A DNA stretch of 64,000 bases, from contig NZ_JBBDYL010000031.1 of the NCBI RefSeq assembly GCF_040901545.1, positions 1 to 64,000 on the forward strand, written 5' to 3'. This DNA comes from Sulfuricaulis sp040901545. GTDB taxonomy: Bacteria; Pseudomonadota; Gammaproteobacteria; Acidiferrobacterales; Sulfurifustaceae. Below are positions 35,947 to 44,467 of this stretch, piece by piece. A program made the position numbers and the translations under genes. The notes beneath the pieces were generated by a model. That model saw only the letters and a program-made list of their open reading frames with translations. It was not told where the DNA came from and made no database searches. Positions within the stretch are counted from its first letter, which is position 1, and each line of letters opens with the position of its first letter.

Positions 35947-37365
35947 GTGACCGCCCGTACCCGATTCGCCCCGAGCCCCACCGGTTATCTGCACGTGGGT
36001 GGCGCGCGTACCGCGCTTTTTTGCTGGCTGTACGCGCGCCAGCACGGGGGAACTTTTATCCTGCGCATCGAGGATACCGATCTCGAGCGATCGACCGCTG
36101 AGTCGGTGGACGCGATCCTGCAGGGCATGACCTGGCTGGGGCTGGAATACGACGAGGGACCGTTTTTCCAGACACATCGCTTTCCGCGTTACCAGGAAGT
36201 CATCGCGCGGATGCTGAAGGAGGGCACGGCCTACCACTGCTATTGCAGCAAGGAACGCCTGGAAAAGCTGCGCGCCGAGCAGATGGCACGCAAGGAAAAA
36301 CCGCGTTATGACGGCAAGTGCCGCCCGGGGGTGGCCCAGCCCCCGCGGGACATTCCACCCGTGGTGCGCTTCAAGAATCCGCCGGATGGCGCGGTGGTGG
36401 TGGAAGATCTGATTCGCGGGCAGGTGGTTTTTCAAAACAGCGAACTCGACGATCTGATTATCGCGCGGGCTGACGGTTCGCCGACCTACAATTTCACCGT
36501 AGTGGTGGATGACATGGACATGCATATCTCGCATGTCATTCGCGGCGACGATCACCTCAACAACACGCCGCGCCAGATGAATATGCTGCAGGCGCTTGGC
36601 TGCAAACCGCCGGTTTACGCCCACGTGCCGATGATCCTGGGCCCGGACGGCGCGCGCCTGTCCAAGCGCCACGGCGCCGTGAGCGTGATGCAATACCGCG
36701 AAGCGGGTTATTTACCTGATGCGTTGCTCAATTATCTCGTGCGGCTCGGCTGGTCGCATGGCGACCAGGAAGTCTTTTCCGTTGATGAGATGATCAAATT
36801 ATTTGACATAGCGAAGGTTCACAGCTCGACGGCGGCATTCAATCCCGAAAAACTCATGTGGCTTAACCAGCACTATATTAAGAATAGCGAGCTGAAACAC
36901 GTGGCGCATCATCTGAGCTATCACTTGGGCAAACTCGGTATTGATCCCGCCGCGGGAGGGCCTGAAATGATGGAGGTTGTGAAGGCGCAGCGGGAACGGG
37001 CCCGGACGCTGGTGGAGATGGCGCAAAACAGCGCGTTCTTTTACAAGGATTTTGACGCGTACGATCCCATGGATGCCGCCTCGCATTTGAAGCCTGAAGC
37101 AAAACAGCCGCTGAGCCAACTGCGCGACCAATTAACCGAGTTATCGCGCTGGGAAGCGGCGACGATTCATGAGGTTGTGACGAAGCTTGCCGAATCGCTG
37201 GGACTCAAGCTTGGCAAGATCGCGCAACCGTTGCGCGTGGCCGTGGCCGGACGGGCGATGTCGCCGCCGATCGATGTGACGCTGATGCTGGTTGGACGCG
37301 AGAAAACACTGAAGCGGATAGACAGGGCATTAGAACACATAAGGAAACAACCGGTTACGGCTTGA
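35947..37365 (+). CDS. gltX: Glutamyl-tRNA synthetase
   Basis: This class I aminoacyl-tRNA synthetase of 472 residues charges tRNA-Glu. The HIGH-type motif is in PSPTGYLHVGG (residues 9-19) and the KMSKS-type motif in LSKRHG near 240. The zinc-binding insertion is recognisable as CYCSKERLEKL followed by KC. The C-terminal helical anticodon-binding domain ends KQPVTA. The start is GTG 35947 with only a weak ribosome site; no ATG lies closer to the conserved RFAPSPTG. tRNA-Ala and tRNA-Glu genes follow. Confidence 0.96.
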   Translation: MTARTRFAPSPTGYLHVGGARTALFCWLYARQHGGTFILRIEDTDLERSTAESVDAILQGMTWLGLEYDEGPFFQTHRFPRYQEVIARMLKEGTAYHCYCSKERLEKLRAEQMARKEKPRYDGKCRPGVAQPPRDIPPVVRFKNPPDGAVVVEDLIRGQVVFQNSELDDLIIARADGSPTYNFTVVVDDMDMHISHVIRGDDHLNNTPRQMNMLQALGCKPPVYAHVPMILGPDGARLSKRHGAVSVMQYREAGYLPDALLNYLVRLGWSHGDQEVFSVDEMIKLFDIAKVHSSTAAFNPEKLMWLNQHYIKNSELKHVAHHLSYHLGKLGIDPAAGGPEMMEVVKAQRERARTLVEMAQNSAFFYKDFDAYDPMDAASHLKPEAKQPLSQLRDQLTELSRWEAATIHEVVTKLAESLGLKLGKIAQPLRVAVAGRAMSPPIDVTLMLVGREKTLKRIDRALEHIRKQPVTA

Positions 37366-37535
37366 CCCGTCGGTGGACGGGCAGTAAAGTAGCGCGCCTT
37401 GTGACACGACCAACGATGGCTTTTGCACGCTGGCACGTCATCATTCATATCGAGAGCGATTTTGCCAAGCCAGAGGCATGCTCCGACAGGGCAAACTCCA
37501 GGGAAGGAACGTTTTTTTGCCCCGGGAAATATTTA

Positions 37536-37611
37536 GGGGCTATAGCTCAGCTGGGAGAGCGCATGCATGGCATGCATGAGGTCGCCGGTTCGATCCCGGC
37601 TAGCTCCACCA
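37536..37611 (+). tRNA. tRNA-Ala (GGC)
   Basis: A complete 76-base cloverleaf with acceptor GGGGCUA/UAGCUCC, anticodon stem CAUGC/GCAUG enclosing AUGGCAU (anticodon GGC), T arm GCCGGUUCGAUCCCGGC and encoded CCA. Confidence 0.95.
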
Positions 37612-37722
37612 ATTTTTCGTGAACGGTGATTCGTGATCGGTAATCCGAAAAGGACGCGAGTTGCCGGGTACTAACAGCGTTTCGTGGGTCACGACTCACG
37701 AATCACTGCTCACGGCAGTTTT

Positions 37723-37798
37723 GTCCCCATCGTCTAGAGGCCTAGGACATCGCCCTTTCACGGCGGTAACAGGGGTTCGACTCCCCTTGGGGACGCCA
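37723..37798 (+). tRNA. tRNA-Glu (TTC)
   Basis: A complete 76-base cloverleaf. It starts GTCCCCATCGTCTAGAGG as in most bacterial tRNA-Glu genes, has anticodon loop CUUUCAC (anticodon UUC), T arm AGGGGUUCGACUCCCCU and an encoded CCA. Charging by the nearby gltX is expected. Confidence 0.95.
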
Positions 37799-37800
37799 AG

Positions 37801-37845
37801 GCAAACAACAAGGCCCCGCCCGAAAGGTGGGGCCTTGTTGTTTGC
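37801..37845 (+). terminator. Long stem-loop after tRNA-Glu
   Basis: A 20-bp stem (37801-37820 with 37826-37845, one G-T pair) closed by the loop cgaaa begins two bases after the tRNA CCA. Its strength and position suggest transcription termination or 3'-end definition. There is no clean T-run, but the descending arm is T-rich (ttgttgttt). Confidence 0.8.
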
Positions 37846-37961
37846 GTCGCGCACGCGACGGGATTTGAACCCGATGGGTTCGACCAGCACGCGCTTGGAG
37901 CGCGTGCGGAACAGCGGAGCGCAGCGACGCTGGCCCGAAGGGTGAGCGCCATGGATGGCGC
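37845..37961. repeat. Second hairpin array
   Basis: Consecutive short stems lie at 37845-37860 (cgtcgcg/cgcgacg), 37867-37881 (gaaccc/gggttc), 37887-37907 (gcacgcgc/gcgcgtgc), 37912-37932 (cagcg/cgctg) and 37946-37961 (gcgcca/tggcgc). The architecture is like that of the array at 7689-7813, although the sequences differ. Confidence 0.7.
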
Positions 37962-37963
37962 GA

Positions 37964-38035
37964 GTACTCCCCTTGGGAACGCCAACACAATCAATAAGGC
38001 CCCGGCAGTATAGGTGAGGCCTTGTTATTTGGGTC
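37964..38035 (+). repeat. Duplicate of tRNA-Glu 3' end and following stem-loop
   Basis: The stretch 37966-37985 repeats the last 20 bp around the tRNA-Glu CCA end (one mismatch). It is followed by a degenerate version of the terminator stem (aataaggcc ... ggccttgttatt). The 185-bp spacing means that a short unit containing the hairpin array has been inserted or duplicated behind the tRNA. Confidence 0.75.
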
Positions 38036-38360
38036 GTGAGTGTGACGAGAATCGGATCATCAGGGTTCGGCGCAAATTAGCAGGTCAGACGATATAGAAA
38101 GACAAGTACGCCCATTAAAAGTGATGGCGACATAAAAACTCATTCCCGTGGTTGCTGAATTGTTCTGATATTTTCCAATGCTTCCAGGCTGATCAACCGT
38201 CGTGGCTATCCGTTCCGTGCGATGGTCTGAGAAATGGGAGCAAGTCAGAATGTCCTTTAGATGCTAGAGTCTCTATTGAGCGCTTGCCCGTGCGCGTCGC
38301 TCCTGTATGGCGCGTGCATGTCCATGTCCGAAGCGCGTTGAAGAGTCGGAGTCCTAACCA
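38036..38360. other. Gap before lhgO
   Basis: No gene is supported. A 77-codon frame (38152-38385) has no family resemblance and overlaps the lhgO start. Nothing else was recognised. Confidence 0.45.
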
Positions 38361-39569
38361 ATGCAACAAACCACGGATTTTCTGATTATCGGTGGCGGTA
38401 TCATCGGCCTCACGCTGGCGCTGGAGGCAAGACGGCGCTTTCCAAAATCATCCGTAACCCTGCTCGATAAGGAAAAAGTTTGCGGCAGTCACGCGAGCGG
38501 GCGCAATAGCGGCGTATTGCATGCTGGCTTCTATTACAGCGCCGACAGCCTGAAAGCGCGGTTCACGCGTGAAGGCAACCGCCGTCTGACCCAGTATTGT
38601 GTCGAACGCGGGTTGCGGATTAACCGCTGCGGCAAGCTGGTGGTGGCGCGGAATGCTTCGGAACTGCCGGGCCTGTCCGAGCTGCTGCAACGCGGCAAGC
38701 GAAACGGCGTCGAGGTGCATGAGATCACCGAAAAAGAGGCCAGGGAAATCGAACCGCGTGCCCGAACCCACGAGAAAGCGCTGTTTTCGCCGTCAACGTC
38801 CTCGGTCGATCCGACCGAGGTGGTGCGAACATTGATCGGCGATGCGCGCGCCGCCGGCGTGATTATGTTTACCGAGACCGCTTATCTGCAAAAAACCGCT
38901 GGTGCTATCCTGACCTCGAGGGGACCGATTGCCGCCGGTTTTGTCATCAACGCTGCCGGCCTGTACGCCGACAAAATCGCCCGTGACTTCGGCTTCTCGG
39001 AGGATTATCGAATTCTGCCGTTCAAGGGACTTTATTTGTATTCCGATGAGCCAGCCGGGGCATTACGAACGAATATCTACCCCGTTCCCGATGTGGAGAA
39101 ACCGTTCCTCGGCGTCCACTTCACGGTGACGGTCGATGGCAAGATCAAGATCGGGCCGACAGCGGTGCCGGCCTTTTGGCGCGAGCATTATCGCGGTCTC
39201 GGAAATTTTTCCTTCACCGAGCTGTTCGAAGTCGTCGGCCGCGAACTGGGAATGCTGTTCCACAACGACTTTGGGTTTCGCTCGCTCGCCATCAATGAGC
39301 TGCGCAAATCCTCGAAGGCGGAAATGGCCAAGCTGGCGTCCGAACTGGTTACCGGCGTGACGCCGGAGCATTACCGAACCTGGGGACCGCCTGGAATTCG
39401 CGCGCAGCTCGTCAATATCACGAAGCGCAAGCTCGAGATGGACTTTCGATTCGAGGGAGACTGTCGGTCACTGCACGTACTGAACGCCGTCTCTCCCGCC
39501 TTTACGTGTGCGCTGCCGTTTGCCGAGTATCTGTTCGATTGCATTCAGCGCGACAAATTCGCGGCATAG
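38361..39569 (+). CDS. lhgO: L-2-hydroxyglutarate oxidase/dehydrogenase
   Basis: A 402-residue FAD enzyme of the D-amino-acid-oxidase fold that oxidises L-2-hydroxyglutarate to 2-oxoglutarate, feeding electrons to the membrane quinone pool. The dinucleotide fingerprint is IIGGGIIGLTLALEA at the N-terminus. The family signature SGRNSGVLHAGFYY follows at about 48-61, with NAAGLYADKIA in the second half. It is a stand-alone gene with a GGAG ribosome site and no obvious partners; the close family member YgaF/LhgO has the same length. Confidence 0.9.
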   Translation: MQQTTDFLIIGGGIIGLTLALEARRRFPKSSVTLLDKEKVCGSHASGRNSGVLHAGFYYSADSLKARFTREGNRRLTQYCVERGLRINRCGKLVVARNASELPGLSELLQRGKRNGVEVHEITEKEAREIEPRARTHEKALFSPSTSSVDPTEVVRTLIGDARAAGVIMFTETAYLQKTAGAILTSRGPIAAGFVINAAGLYADKIARDFGFSEDYRILPFKGLYLYSDEPAGALRTNIYPVPDVEKPFLGVHFTVTVDGKIKIGPTAVPAFWREHYRGLGNFSFTELFEVVGRELGMLFHNDFGFRSLAINELRKSSKAEMAKLASELVTGVTPEHYRTWGPPGIRAQLVNITKRKLEMDFRFEGDCRSLHVLNAVSPAFTCALPFAEYLFDCIQRDKFAA

Positions 39570-39802
39570 GTCATCCCGTTCGGGACCTGGAATCTCGTGC
39601 GATCACGCTCCACGAATATGGCGATCAGACTGACGCTGTTTTTGGCCAAAGACATATAAGCGTTACCAAGCAATGACTCACGCTTGGTTGGAATGACCCG
39701 CGGCTTGGGCAGTGTAGCAGGGGAGATTGAAGTACTTGTGACGAACGGGTGTTTTTTGGAAGAAGTAATCTTCCTTTTTTTACTGAGTCGGTGAATAGAA
39801 AT

Positions 39803-40033
39803 TTATCCGGTTACCCGTTTTGCGGAGCCGTCACGCGTACGTGCGGTATGTGACCGTTGATTCGCTGGATGACGGTGTTTTTTCCGAAGATAGGTCACGT
39901 TGCCACCGGTACCGCGGAGCAGCTGTTCATCGGTCAATTCGATTGCCCGGATCGCTTTCCCGAATGCCAAGGCGGCCATGAATCCGGCTACCGACCAAAC
40001 TAGAAGAACCGCGAGGATCACTTCCGTATTCAT
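39803..40033 (-). CDS. Small single-pass membrane protein, unknown
   Basis: A 76-residue protein with an N-terminal transmembrane helix (about 5-25, VILAVLLVWSVAGFMAALAFG) and a basic, histidine/arginine-rich tail probably in the cytoplasm. AGGAG seven bases before ATG 40033 supports translation. No family recognised. It stands alone between lhgO and the HD-GYP gene; the next 290 bp upstream hold nothing identifiable. Confidence 0.6.
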   Translation of the reverse strand: MNTEVILAVLLVWSVAGFMAALAFGKAIRAIELTDEQLLRGTGGNVTYLRKKHRHPANQRSHTARTRDGSAKRVTG

Positions 40034-40326
40034 TAACTTACTCCTTTGCGGGTATGCCCATCTGTATATAGTAGGTATCCTCCAATATCTTCCGGTTTAC
40101 AATCATTAACACGTCTATTTCACTCTCAACGGTAGCTTTTCGCGGATGGATGGTCTTTGGCAGCCAGGCGCGAATACGTCATGACTAAGTGTGGGAGACG
40201 AGAGAAATCGCGGCTCTTAGGATTATCCGGAGATTGTAATTTCTCCGCCAGCTCGCGGGGCGGATATTTTTAATTCTTTACGAGAGGATGATTTTTACTC
40301 TCGAAACAAGGTAACAATCAATATTT

Positions 40327-41598
40327 TTATAATTGGATGATGTGGTCCATGGGGTGGATATCATACGTTCCCACGGGCAGGACGCGCGCGATTTTGACCT
40401 CCTGGCCATGGGCATCAATCTGGTCCATCAGGTCAACGGTGATCTTATGGCTGTAGGGAGTTTTGTCGGCGGTCAGCACCAGCGCCACCTTGGGTTTGAG
40501 GCGGCGCGCACGGTTGATTGAAATGACGACCCCGATGCTCCCCGTGCTGAGTTCGACCAGCGAGCCAATGGGAAAAATCCCCATGCAACGGATGAATTCC
40601 TCTACCAATTGGGGATGAAAATCCTTCTCGCGCCACTCGTACATGCGCTTGAGCGTATCTTCCGCTGATATCCCGCCGGAATAGCTGCGATCGCTTGTCA
40701 CCGCATCGTATACGTCGACAATCGAACCGATAAACCCTGCCTGGCTTATCTTGTCCCCCTCCAGACGCACCGGATAACCGGCTCCATCACGACGTTCATG
40801 GTGTTGTTGAACAGCTTGCATGGCGAGCGGAGGCAGACCGCCATTTTTGTTTACCAGGACCACGCTCCATCCTACATGCCGTTTCATTTCCTCGAATTCC
40901 TGCGTCTCCAGCCCGGCGGGTTTATCGAGGATATGCTTGGGAATCTTCAGCATGCCGAGATCGTGCAACATGAGGCCGACGCCCAAGTCTATCAATTCTT
41001 CCTTGGTGTAGACCAAATGTCGTCCTATTGCGATACCCAGGATGCAAGATCGAATACTGTGTAACGCGGTGTAGTCACTGATCTTCCGCATGTAAGTCAG
41101 GCACACCATGGCGTCCGGATTCCTCAGCATGCTATTCACCATGTTGGTGACGACCTTGGTGACGATCGGGATTCCGAATTCCTTGTCTTTTCTGATATTT
41201 TCAATAACCTCCTGCATGGTATCCCTGGCTTCGACCTCGATTTCCTTGGCGCGCACAATTTCCTTTTCAATCGGGCTCTGATCCTCGTAGGCGGGGCGGG
41301 TAATCATGGTCGAGGCTGAATCGGCAAGTTGCCTTACCTTGAGGGTCAGGTTGTCGTCCTCCTGCTGAATGGCGCGCATCCGCGACTCAAACTCGGCACG
41401 ATTGCGTGTCGGCAGCGCGTCGGGACCCTTTTCGAGATCGATATAGACGTATTTGCATTCCTTCTTGAGCAAGTCCATTTCCTGCGGAGTCTGAAGCTCA
41501 AAACCCTGGAACAGGAATGGCGTTTCAAGCCAGGGGCGATCCAATTCGGAGATATACATCCCCCACCGCAGGTCCATGACATCAATTTTCTTTTTCAT
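40327..41598 (-). CDS. HD-GYP domain c-di-GMP phosphodiesterase with DUF3391
   Basis: A 423-residue cytoplasmic protein. An N-terminal DUF3391 domain (about 1-130) is followed by an HD-GYP domain (about 145-350). The HD pair is His212-Asp213 in LHDLGMLKIP, and the GYP signature HHERRDGAGYP is at 266-276. Intact residues predict hydrolysis of cyclic-di-GMP to GMP. The C-terminal extension after 350 has a beta-rich appearance. A PilZ gene lies directly upstream on the same strand (120-bp gap), so the pair links c-di-GMP turnover and sensing. Confidence 0.92.
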   Translation of the reverse strand: MKKKIDVMDLRWGMYISELDRPWLETPFLFQGFELQTPQEMDLLKKECKYVYIDLEKGPDALPTRNRAEFESRMRAIQQEDDNLTLKVRQLADSASTMITRPAYEDQSPIEKEIVRAKEIEVEARDTMQEVIENIRKDKEFGIPIVTKVVTNMVNSMLRNPDAMVCLTYMRKISDYTALHSIRSCILGIAIGRHLVYTKEELIDLGVGLMLHDLGMLKIPKHILDKPAGLETQEFEEMKRHVGWSVVLVNKNGGLPPLAMQAVQQHHERRDGAGYPVRLEGDKISQAGFIGSIVDVYDAVTSDRSYSGGISAEDTLKRMYEWREKDFHPQLVEEFIRCMGIFPIGSLVELSTGSIGVVISINRARRLKPKVALVLTADKTPYSHKITVDLMDQIDAHGQEVKIARVLPVGTYDIHPMDHIIQL

Positions 41599-41718
41599 CG
41601 GGTAACTATCGAGTTGAGAACGCCTTCCCTTTCAGGATGCAGAATTATCCATTTTCTTGATAACACGATTCACACCGTCGTAGTTAACACCGGGAATACT
41701 TAGGATTAAGTAAATCGA

Positions 41719-42036
41719 TTACTGCGCTGCTTGTAAATACAACTGCAGCGCACTTTTGGCGTTGGGATCTAAATCGTGGAATTTTATCGCGGTACCATCC
41801 TTGGTGACTCGTGCGACGCTTGCGGAAAGACGGTAGGGCAGTCGCTCCTTGGATGCCGGTAACGAGATCGTCATTTGAACCGGTACGTCTCGATAGAGCG
41901 CGCCCCAACCTACTTTGAGCATGGCGCCATTTAGACTGAGATTATGGATCTGGCAAAGCCGGTGGCCTTCGCTGTGAATAATCATTACTTCCTGGTTCAC
42001 AGGCTTGCGCGCGCTCATTCGCCGTTCGAGATCCAT
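41719..42036 (-). CDS. PilZ domain c-di-GMP receptor protein
   Basis: A single-domain PilZ protein of about 105 residues. The c-di-GMP-binding arginine motif appears near the N-terminus (ERRMSARKPV), followed by the second motif as NLSLNGAML (D/N-x-S-x2-G). The start at 42036 puts the arginine motif at the beginning, as is usual, and has a GGTGGG ribosome site; the frame is open a further 13 codons to 42075. It likely relays c-di-GMP signals to motility or adhesion. Confidence 0.85.
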   Translation of the reverse strand: MDLERRMSARKPVNQEVMIIHSEGHRLCQIHNLSLNGAMLKVGWGALYRDVPVQMTISLPASKERLPYRLSASVARVTKDGTAIKFHDLDPNAKSALQLYLQAAQ

Positions 42037-42114
42037 TTTCCCACCCCTGATCGAGTGATCGAAAAAACCTGTCAATCCTCAATGTTCTGTAAGTCTAGCC
42101 AGATTATACTCTGG

Positions 42115-42412
42115 CTAAGCGAGAAATTTGAATAGACCACCAAAGACTGCCTCCTTAAATACCGGTGTCTCGCGATAGGTACCCCATACTGTTTGGGGTC
42201 TTTCGACGATATCGCCCATGGCGGCACCTTCGCTGCCAAGATCCATGTTGGCGTGCATGATGTTCTGTGTGTTGTCTTGGCGGCGTGAAAGAATTTATCC
42301 AGCGGACATAACGGTTATTTATTCCCGCATTTGCGGCGCACACTCCGTTCACGCGCAATCTGTCGGTCGGCGGTGGAGCGATCATACGACTGCATCACAT
42401 TTTACGTGGAGT
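42115..42412 (-). pseudogene. Relic of an acyl-CoA mutase large-subunit 3' end
   Basis: The stretch resembles the 3' end of the mutase gene at 46374-48065. On the minus strand it still ends YRETPVF as that gene does, but continues in frame with KEAVFGGLFKFLA before a stop at 42115. Upstream, similarity continues through the DNA encoding the ATMGDIVEQLK region to about 42412, broken by frame changes. It is therefore a fragment of a second mutase gene. The remaining 42413-42545 has no recognisable content. Confidence 0.78.
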
Positions 42413-42545
42413 AGTACGGTAATAATCAACTTACTGACCGGGACCACATTTTCTCAAGCCTGCCCTTTTTTAGTCCATGGTAATGGCGAAGGAACCCGTG
42501 CGCTGGCACGCGCTTTTCTGACTTGTGGACGATCGCAGATTCATT

Positions 42546-42569
42546 CGTTATAGTTAATTGACTATATCG
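42546..42569 (+). promoter_or_regulatory. ModE-box-like operator
   Basis: The inverted repeat CGTTATAGT-N6-ACTATATCG resembles the ModE operator (CG-TATA ... TATA-CG type). It lies 55 bp upstream of modE, a place suitable for molybdate-dependent autorepression of modEABC. Confidence 0.68.
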
Positions 42570-42624
42570 CTTCGCATGGCATTCTCTTTTGTCATCGTCG
42601 CTCTTAACGAACACCTAACTAGTA

Positions 42625-43005
42625 ATGCCGCGCCGCAAAACTCCGATCGCTCCGAGACTTCGTCTGCAACTCAAGCATGGCATCGCCATCGGACCGGGGA
42701 AAGCCGCGCTTCTCGAACAGATTGCACAAAAAGGCTCGATCAGTTCGGCCGGTCGTGAACTCGGCATGAGCTATAAACGCGCATGGCTCCTGGTGGACGG
42801 CATGAATACCCACTTTCGTGCCCCACTGGTTAAAGCGGCTAAAGGGGGGAAGCGAGGTGGCGGCGCCGTGCTGACCCTTCTCGGTAAGCAAGTGTTGCAG
42901 CGGTATCGGTGCATGGAACAAAAGGCCCTTAGAGCCATCACCTCGGATGTGACGCGGTTCGAGAAGCTTCTCGCCCGCAAGCGGGCATGCACCCGACTCC
43001 ACTAA
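42625..43005 (+). CDS. modE: ModE-type regulator, DNA-binding domain only
   Basis: A 126-residue winged-helix protein matching the N-terminal domain of ModE (GPGKAALLEQIAQKGSISSAG, then GMSYKRAWLLVDGMN and GGKRGGGAVLT). The molybdate-binding TOBE/Mop domains found in full-length ModE (about 260 residues) are absent, so molybdate sensing must be indirect or the protein is a short ModE variant, which is common in proteobacteria. It is the first gene of the mod cluster and probably represses it at the upstream inverted repeat. The ribosome site is weak. Confidence 0.85.
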   Translation: MPRRKTPIAPRLRLQLKHGIAIGPGKAALLEQIAQKGSISSAGRELGMSYKRAWLLVDGMNTHFRAPLVKAAKGGKRGGGAVLTLLGKQVLQRYRCMEQKALRAITSDVTRFEKLLARKRACTRLH

Positions 43006-43024
43006 TTTTGATCAGGAGGATTCG

Positions 43025-43786
43025 ATGATGCGGTCTTGGCTGGCGGTGTTGTTGACGATGTGCCTTACCGCCCATGCGCAGGAGGGACCATTTATCGCCG
43101 CGGCATCCGACTTGAAGTTCGCCCTTGACGAGGCGGCAAAGGACTTCCGGACCAAGACGGGAAAAGCGGTGCGTGTCTCTTATGGATCGTCGGGAAATTT
43201 CTACCGGCAGATTCGGCAAGGCGCCCCTGTTGAAATGTTTTTGTCCGCTGATGAGGGCTTCGTGTTCAATTTGGCCAAGGCGGGATTGACGGTGGATGAC
43301 GGCGCGCTATACGCCAATGGACGTATCGTTCTGTTCGCGCCGCGTGGCTCGCCAGTCCGAGTAGACGCGCGGTTTACGGACTTGCGTGCGGCGATTCAAG
43401 ATGGCCGCGTCAAAAAGTTTTCCATCGCCAATCCGGAGCACGCGCCTTACGGCCGCGCGGCGCGCGAGGCCTTGCAGCATCAAGGATTGTGGGACGCGGT
43501 GGAACCGCGACTGGTCTTGGGTGAAAACGTCTCGCAGGCGGCGCAATTCGCTATGTCAGGCTCCGTGCAGGCGGGTATTTTCGCGCTGTCTTTCGCGTTG
43601 GCGCCCAACTTTGCCCAGGCGGGCACGCACGTTCTGATACCGGAAGATTGGCACCAGCCCCTGCGACAGCGGATGGTCCTCCTCAAGCGCGCCGGCAATA
43701 CGGCGAAGGAGTTCTACACCTTCGTTCAGCAGCCATCGACCCGGGCGGTATTCAAGCGTTACGGCTTCGTACGGCCGGACGAATAA
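43025..43786 (+). CDS. modA: Molybdate ABC transporter, periplasmic binding protein
   Basis: A 253-residue protein with a short signal peptide ending near AHAQ. The ModA hallmarks are AAASDLKFALDEAAKDF, then VSYGSSGNFYRQI and APVEMFLSADE. These provide the serine and backbone ligands for the oxyanion. A strong AGGAGG ribosome site precedes ATG 43025. The gene lies 19 bp after modE and 8 bp before modB, forming one operon. Tungstate binding cannot be excluded. Confidence 0.93.
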   Translation: MMRSWLAVLLTMCLTAHAQEGPFIAAASDLKFALDEAAKDFRTKTGKAVRVSYGSSGNFYRQIRQGAPVEMFLSADEGFVFNLAKAGLTVDDGALYANGRIVLFAPRGSPVRVDARFTDLRAAIQDGRVKKFSIANPEHAPYGRAAREALQHQGLWDAVEPRLVLGENVSQAAQFAMSGSVQAGIFALSFALAPNFAQAGTHVLIPEDWHQPLRQRMVLLKRAGNTAKEFYTFVQQPSTRAVFKRYGFVRPDE

Positions 43787-43794
43787 TTTAAGCC

Positions 43795-44457
43795 ATGGAC
43801 TGGATTGCGCTCCGGCTCTCGCTTGTCCTGGCGCTCACCACGTCGGTCATCCTGTTGCCGATAGGCGTGTCGCTCGCGCGGGTGTTGGCCTACCGTGAGT
43901 TCTGCGGCAAGTCCGCGCTTGAGGCAACCCTGGCGTTGCCCCTCGTGCTTCCCCCAACCGTGTTGGGCTTCTATCTCCTCGTGGCAATGGGTGGCGCGTC
44001 GCCGATAGGGTCGCTGTACGAGAATATTAGCGGACACCCCTTGGCGTTCTCGTTCGCAGGACTCGTGGTGGCCGCGGTTATCTTCAACGTTCCCTTCTTT
44101 CTGATTCCCATGCAGCGGTCGTTCGAGGCTATTCCGTTGGAAGTCAGGCAAGCGGCGGCGTGTTGCGGTTTGTCGCGCTGGCGGACTTTGTGGCGCATTG
44201 AGCTGCCCTTGGCCTGGCCCGGCCTGCTTGCCGGGATAATCATGACCGTCGCGCACACCATTGGGGAATTCGGCGTCGTACTGATGGTCGGCGGAAGCAT
44301 ACCCGGGGAGACGAAGACAATCGCGATCTCCATATATGACGAAGTACAGGCTTTTGACATGAACGCGGCGGCGCTGATGTCCGCAATATTGTTGATGCTA
44401 TCGCTCACGGCGCTGGCCATCACCAACCGGCTGTCGCGCAGAAGCGCGCGGGTCTGA
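43795..44457 (+). CDS. modB: Molybdate ABC transporter permease
   Basis: A 220-residue inner-membrane protein with five predicted helices. The family motifs are PLVLPPTVLGFYLL in the first half and the EAA loop in VRQAAACCGLSRWRTLWRIELPLA, which contacts ModC. HTIGEFGVVLMVGG follows the loop as in E. coli ModB. It acts as a homodimer in the ModB2C2 importer. Confidence 0.94.
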   Translation: MDWIALRLSLVLALTTSVILLPIGVSLARVLAYREFCGKSALEATLALPLVLPPTVLGFYLLVAMGGASPIGSLYENISGHPLAFSFAGLVVAAVIFNVPFFLIPMQRSFEAIPLEVRQAAACCGLSRWRTLWRIELPLAWPGLLAGIIMTVAHTIGEFGVVLMVGGSIPGETKTIAISIYDEVQAFDMNAAALMSAILLMLSLTALAITNRLSRRSARV

Positions 44458-44467
44458 GGCTTCAACG

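Noticed and set aside
38152..38385. 77-codon plus-strand frame before lhgO
   Set aside because: No family similarity, no ribosome site, and it overlaps the lhgO start.
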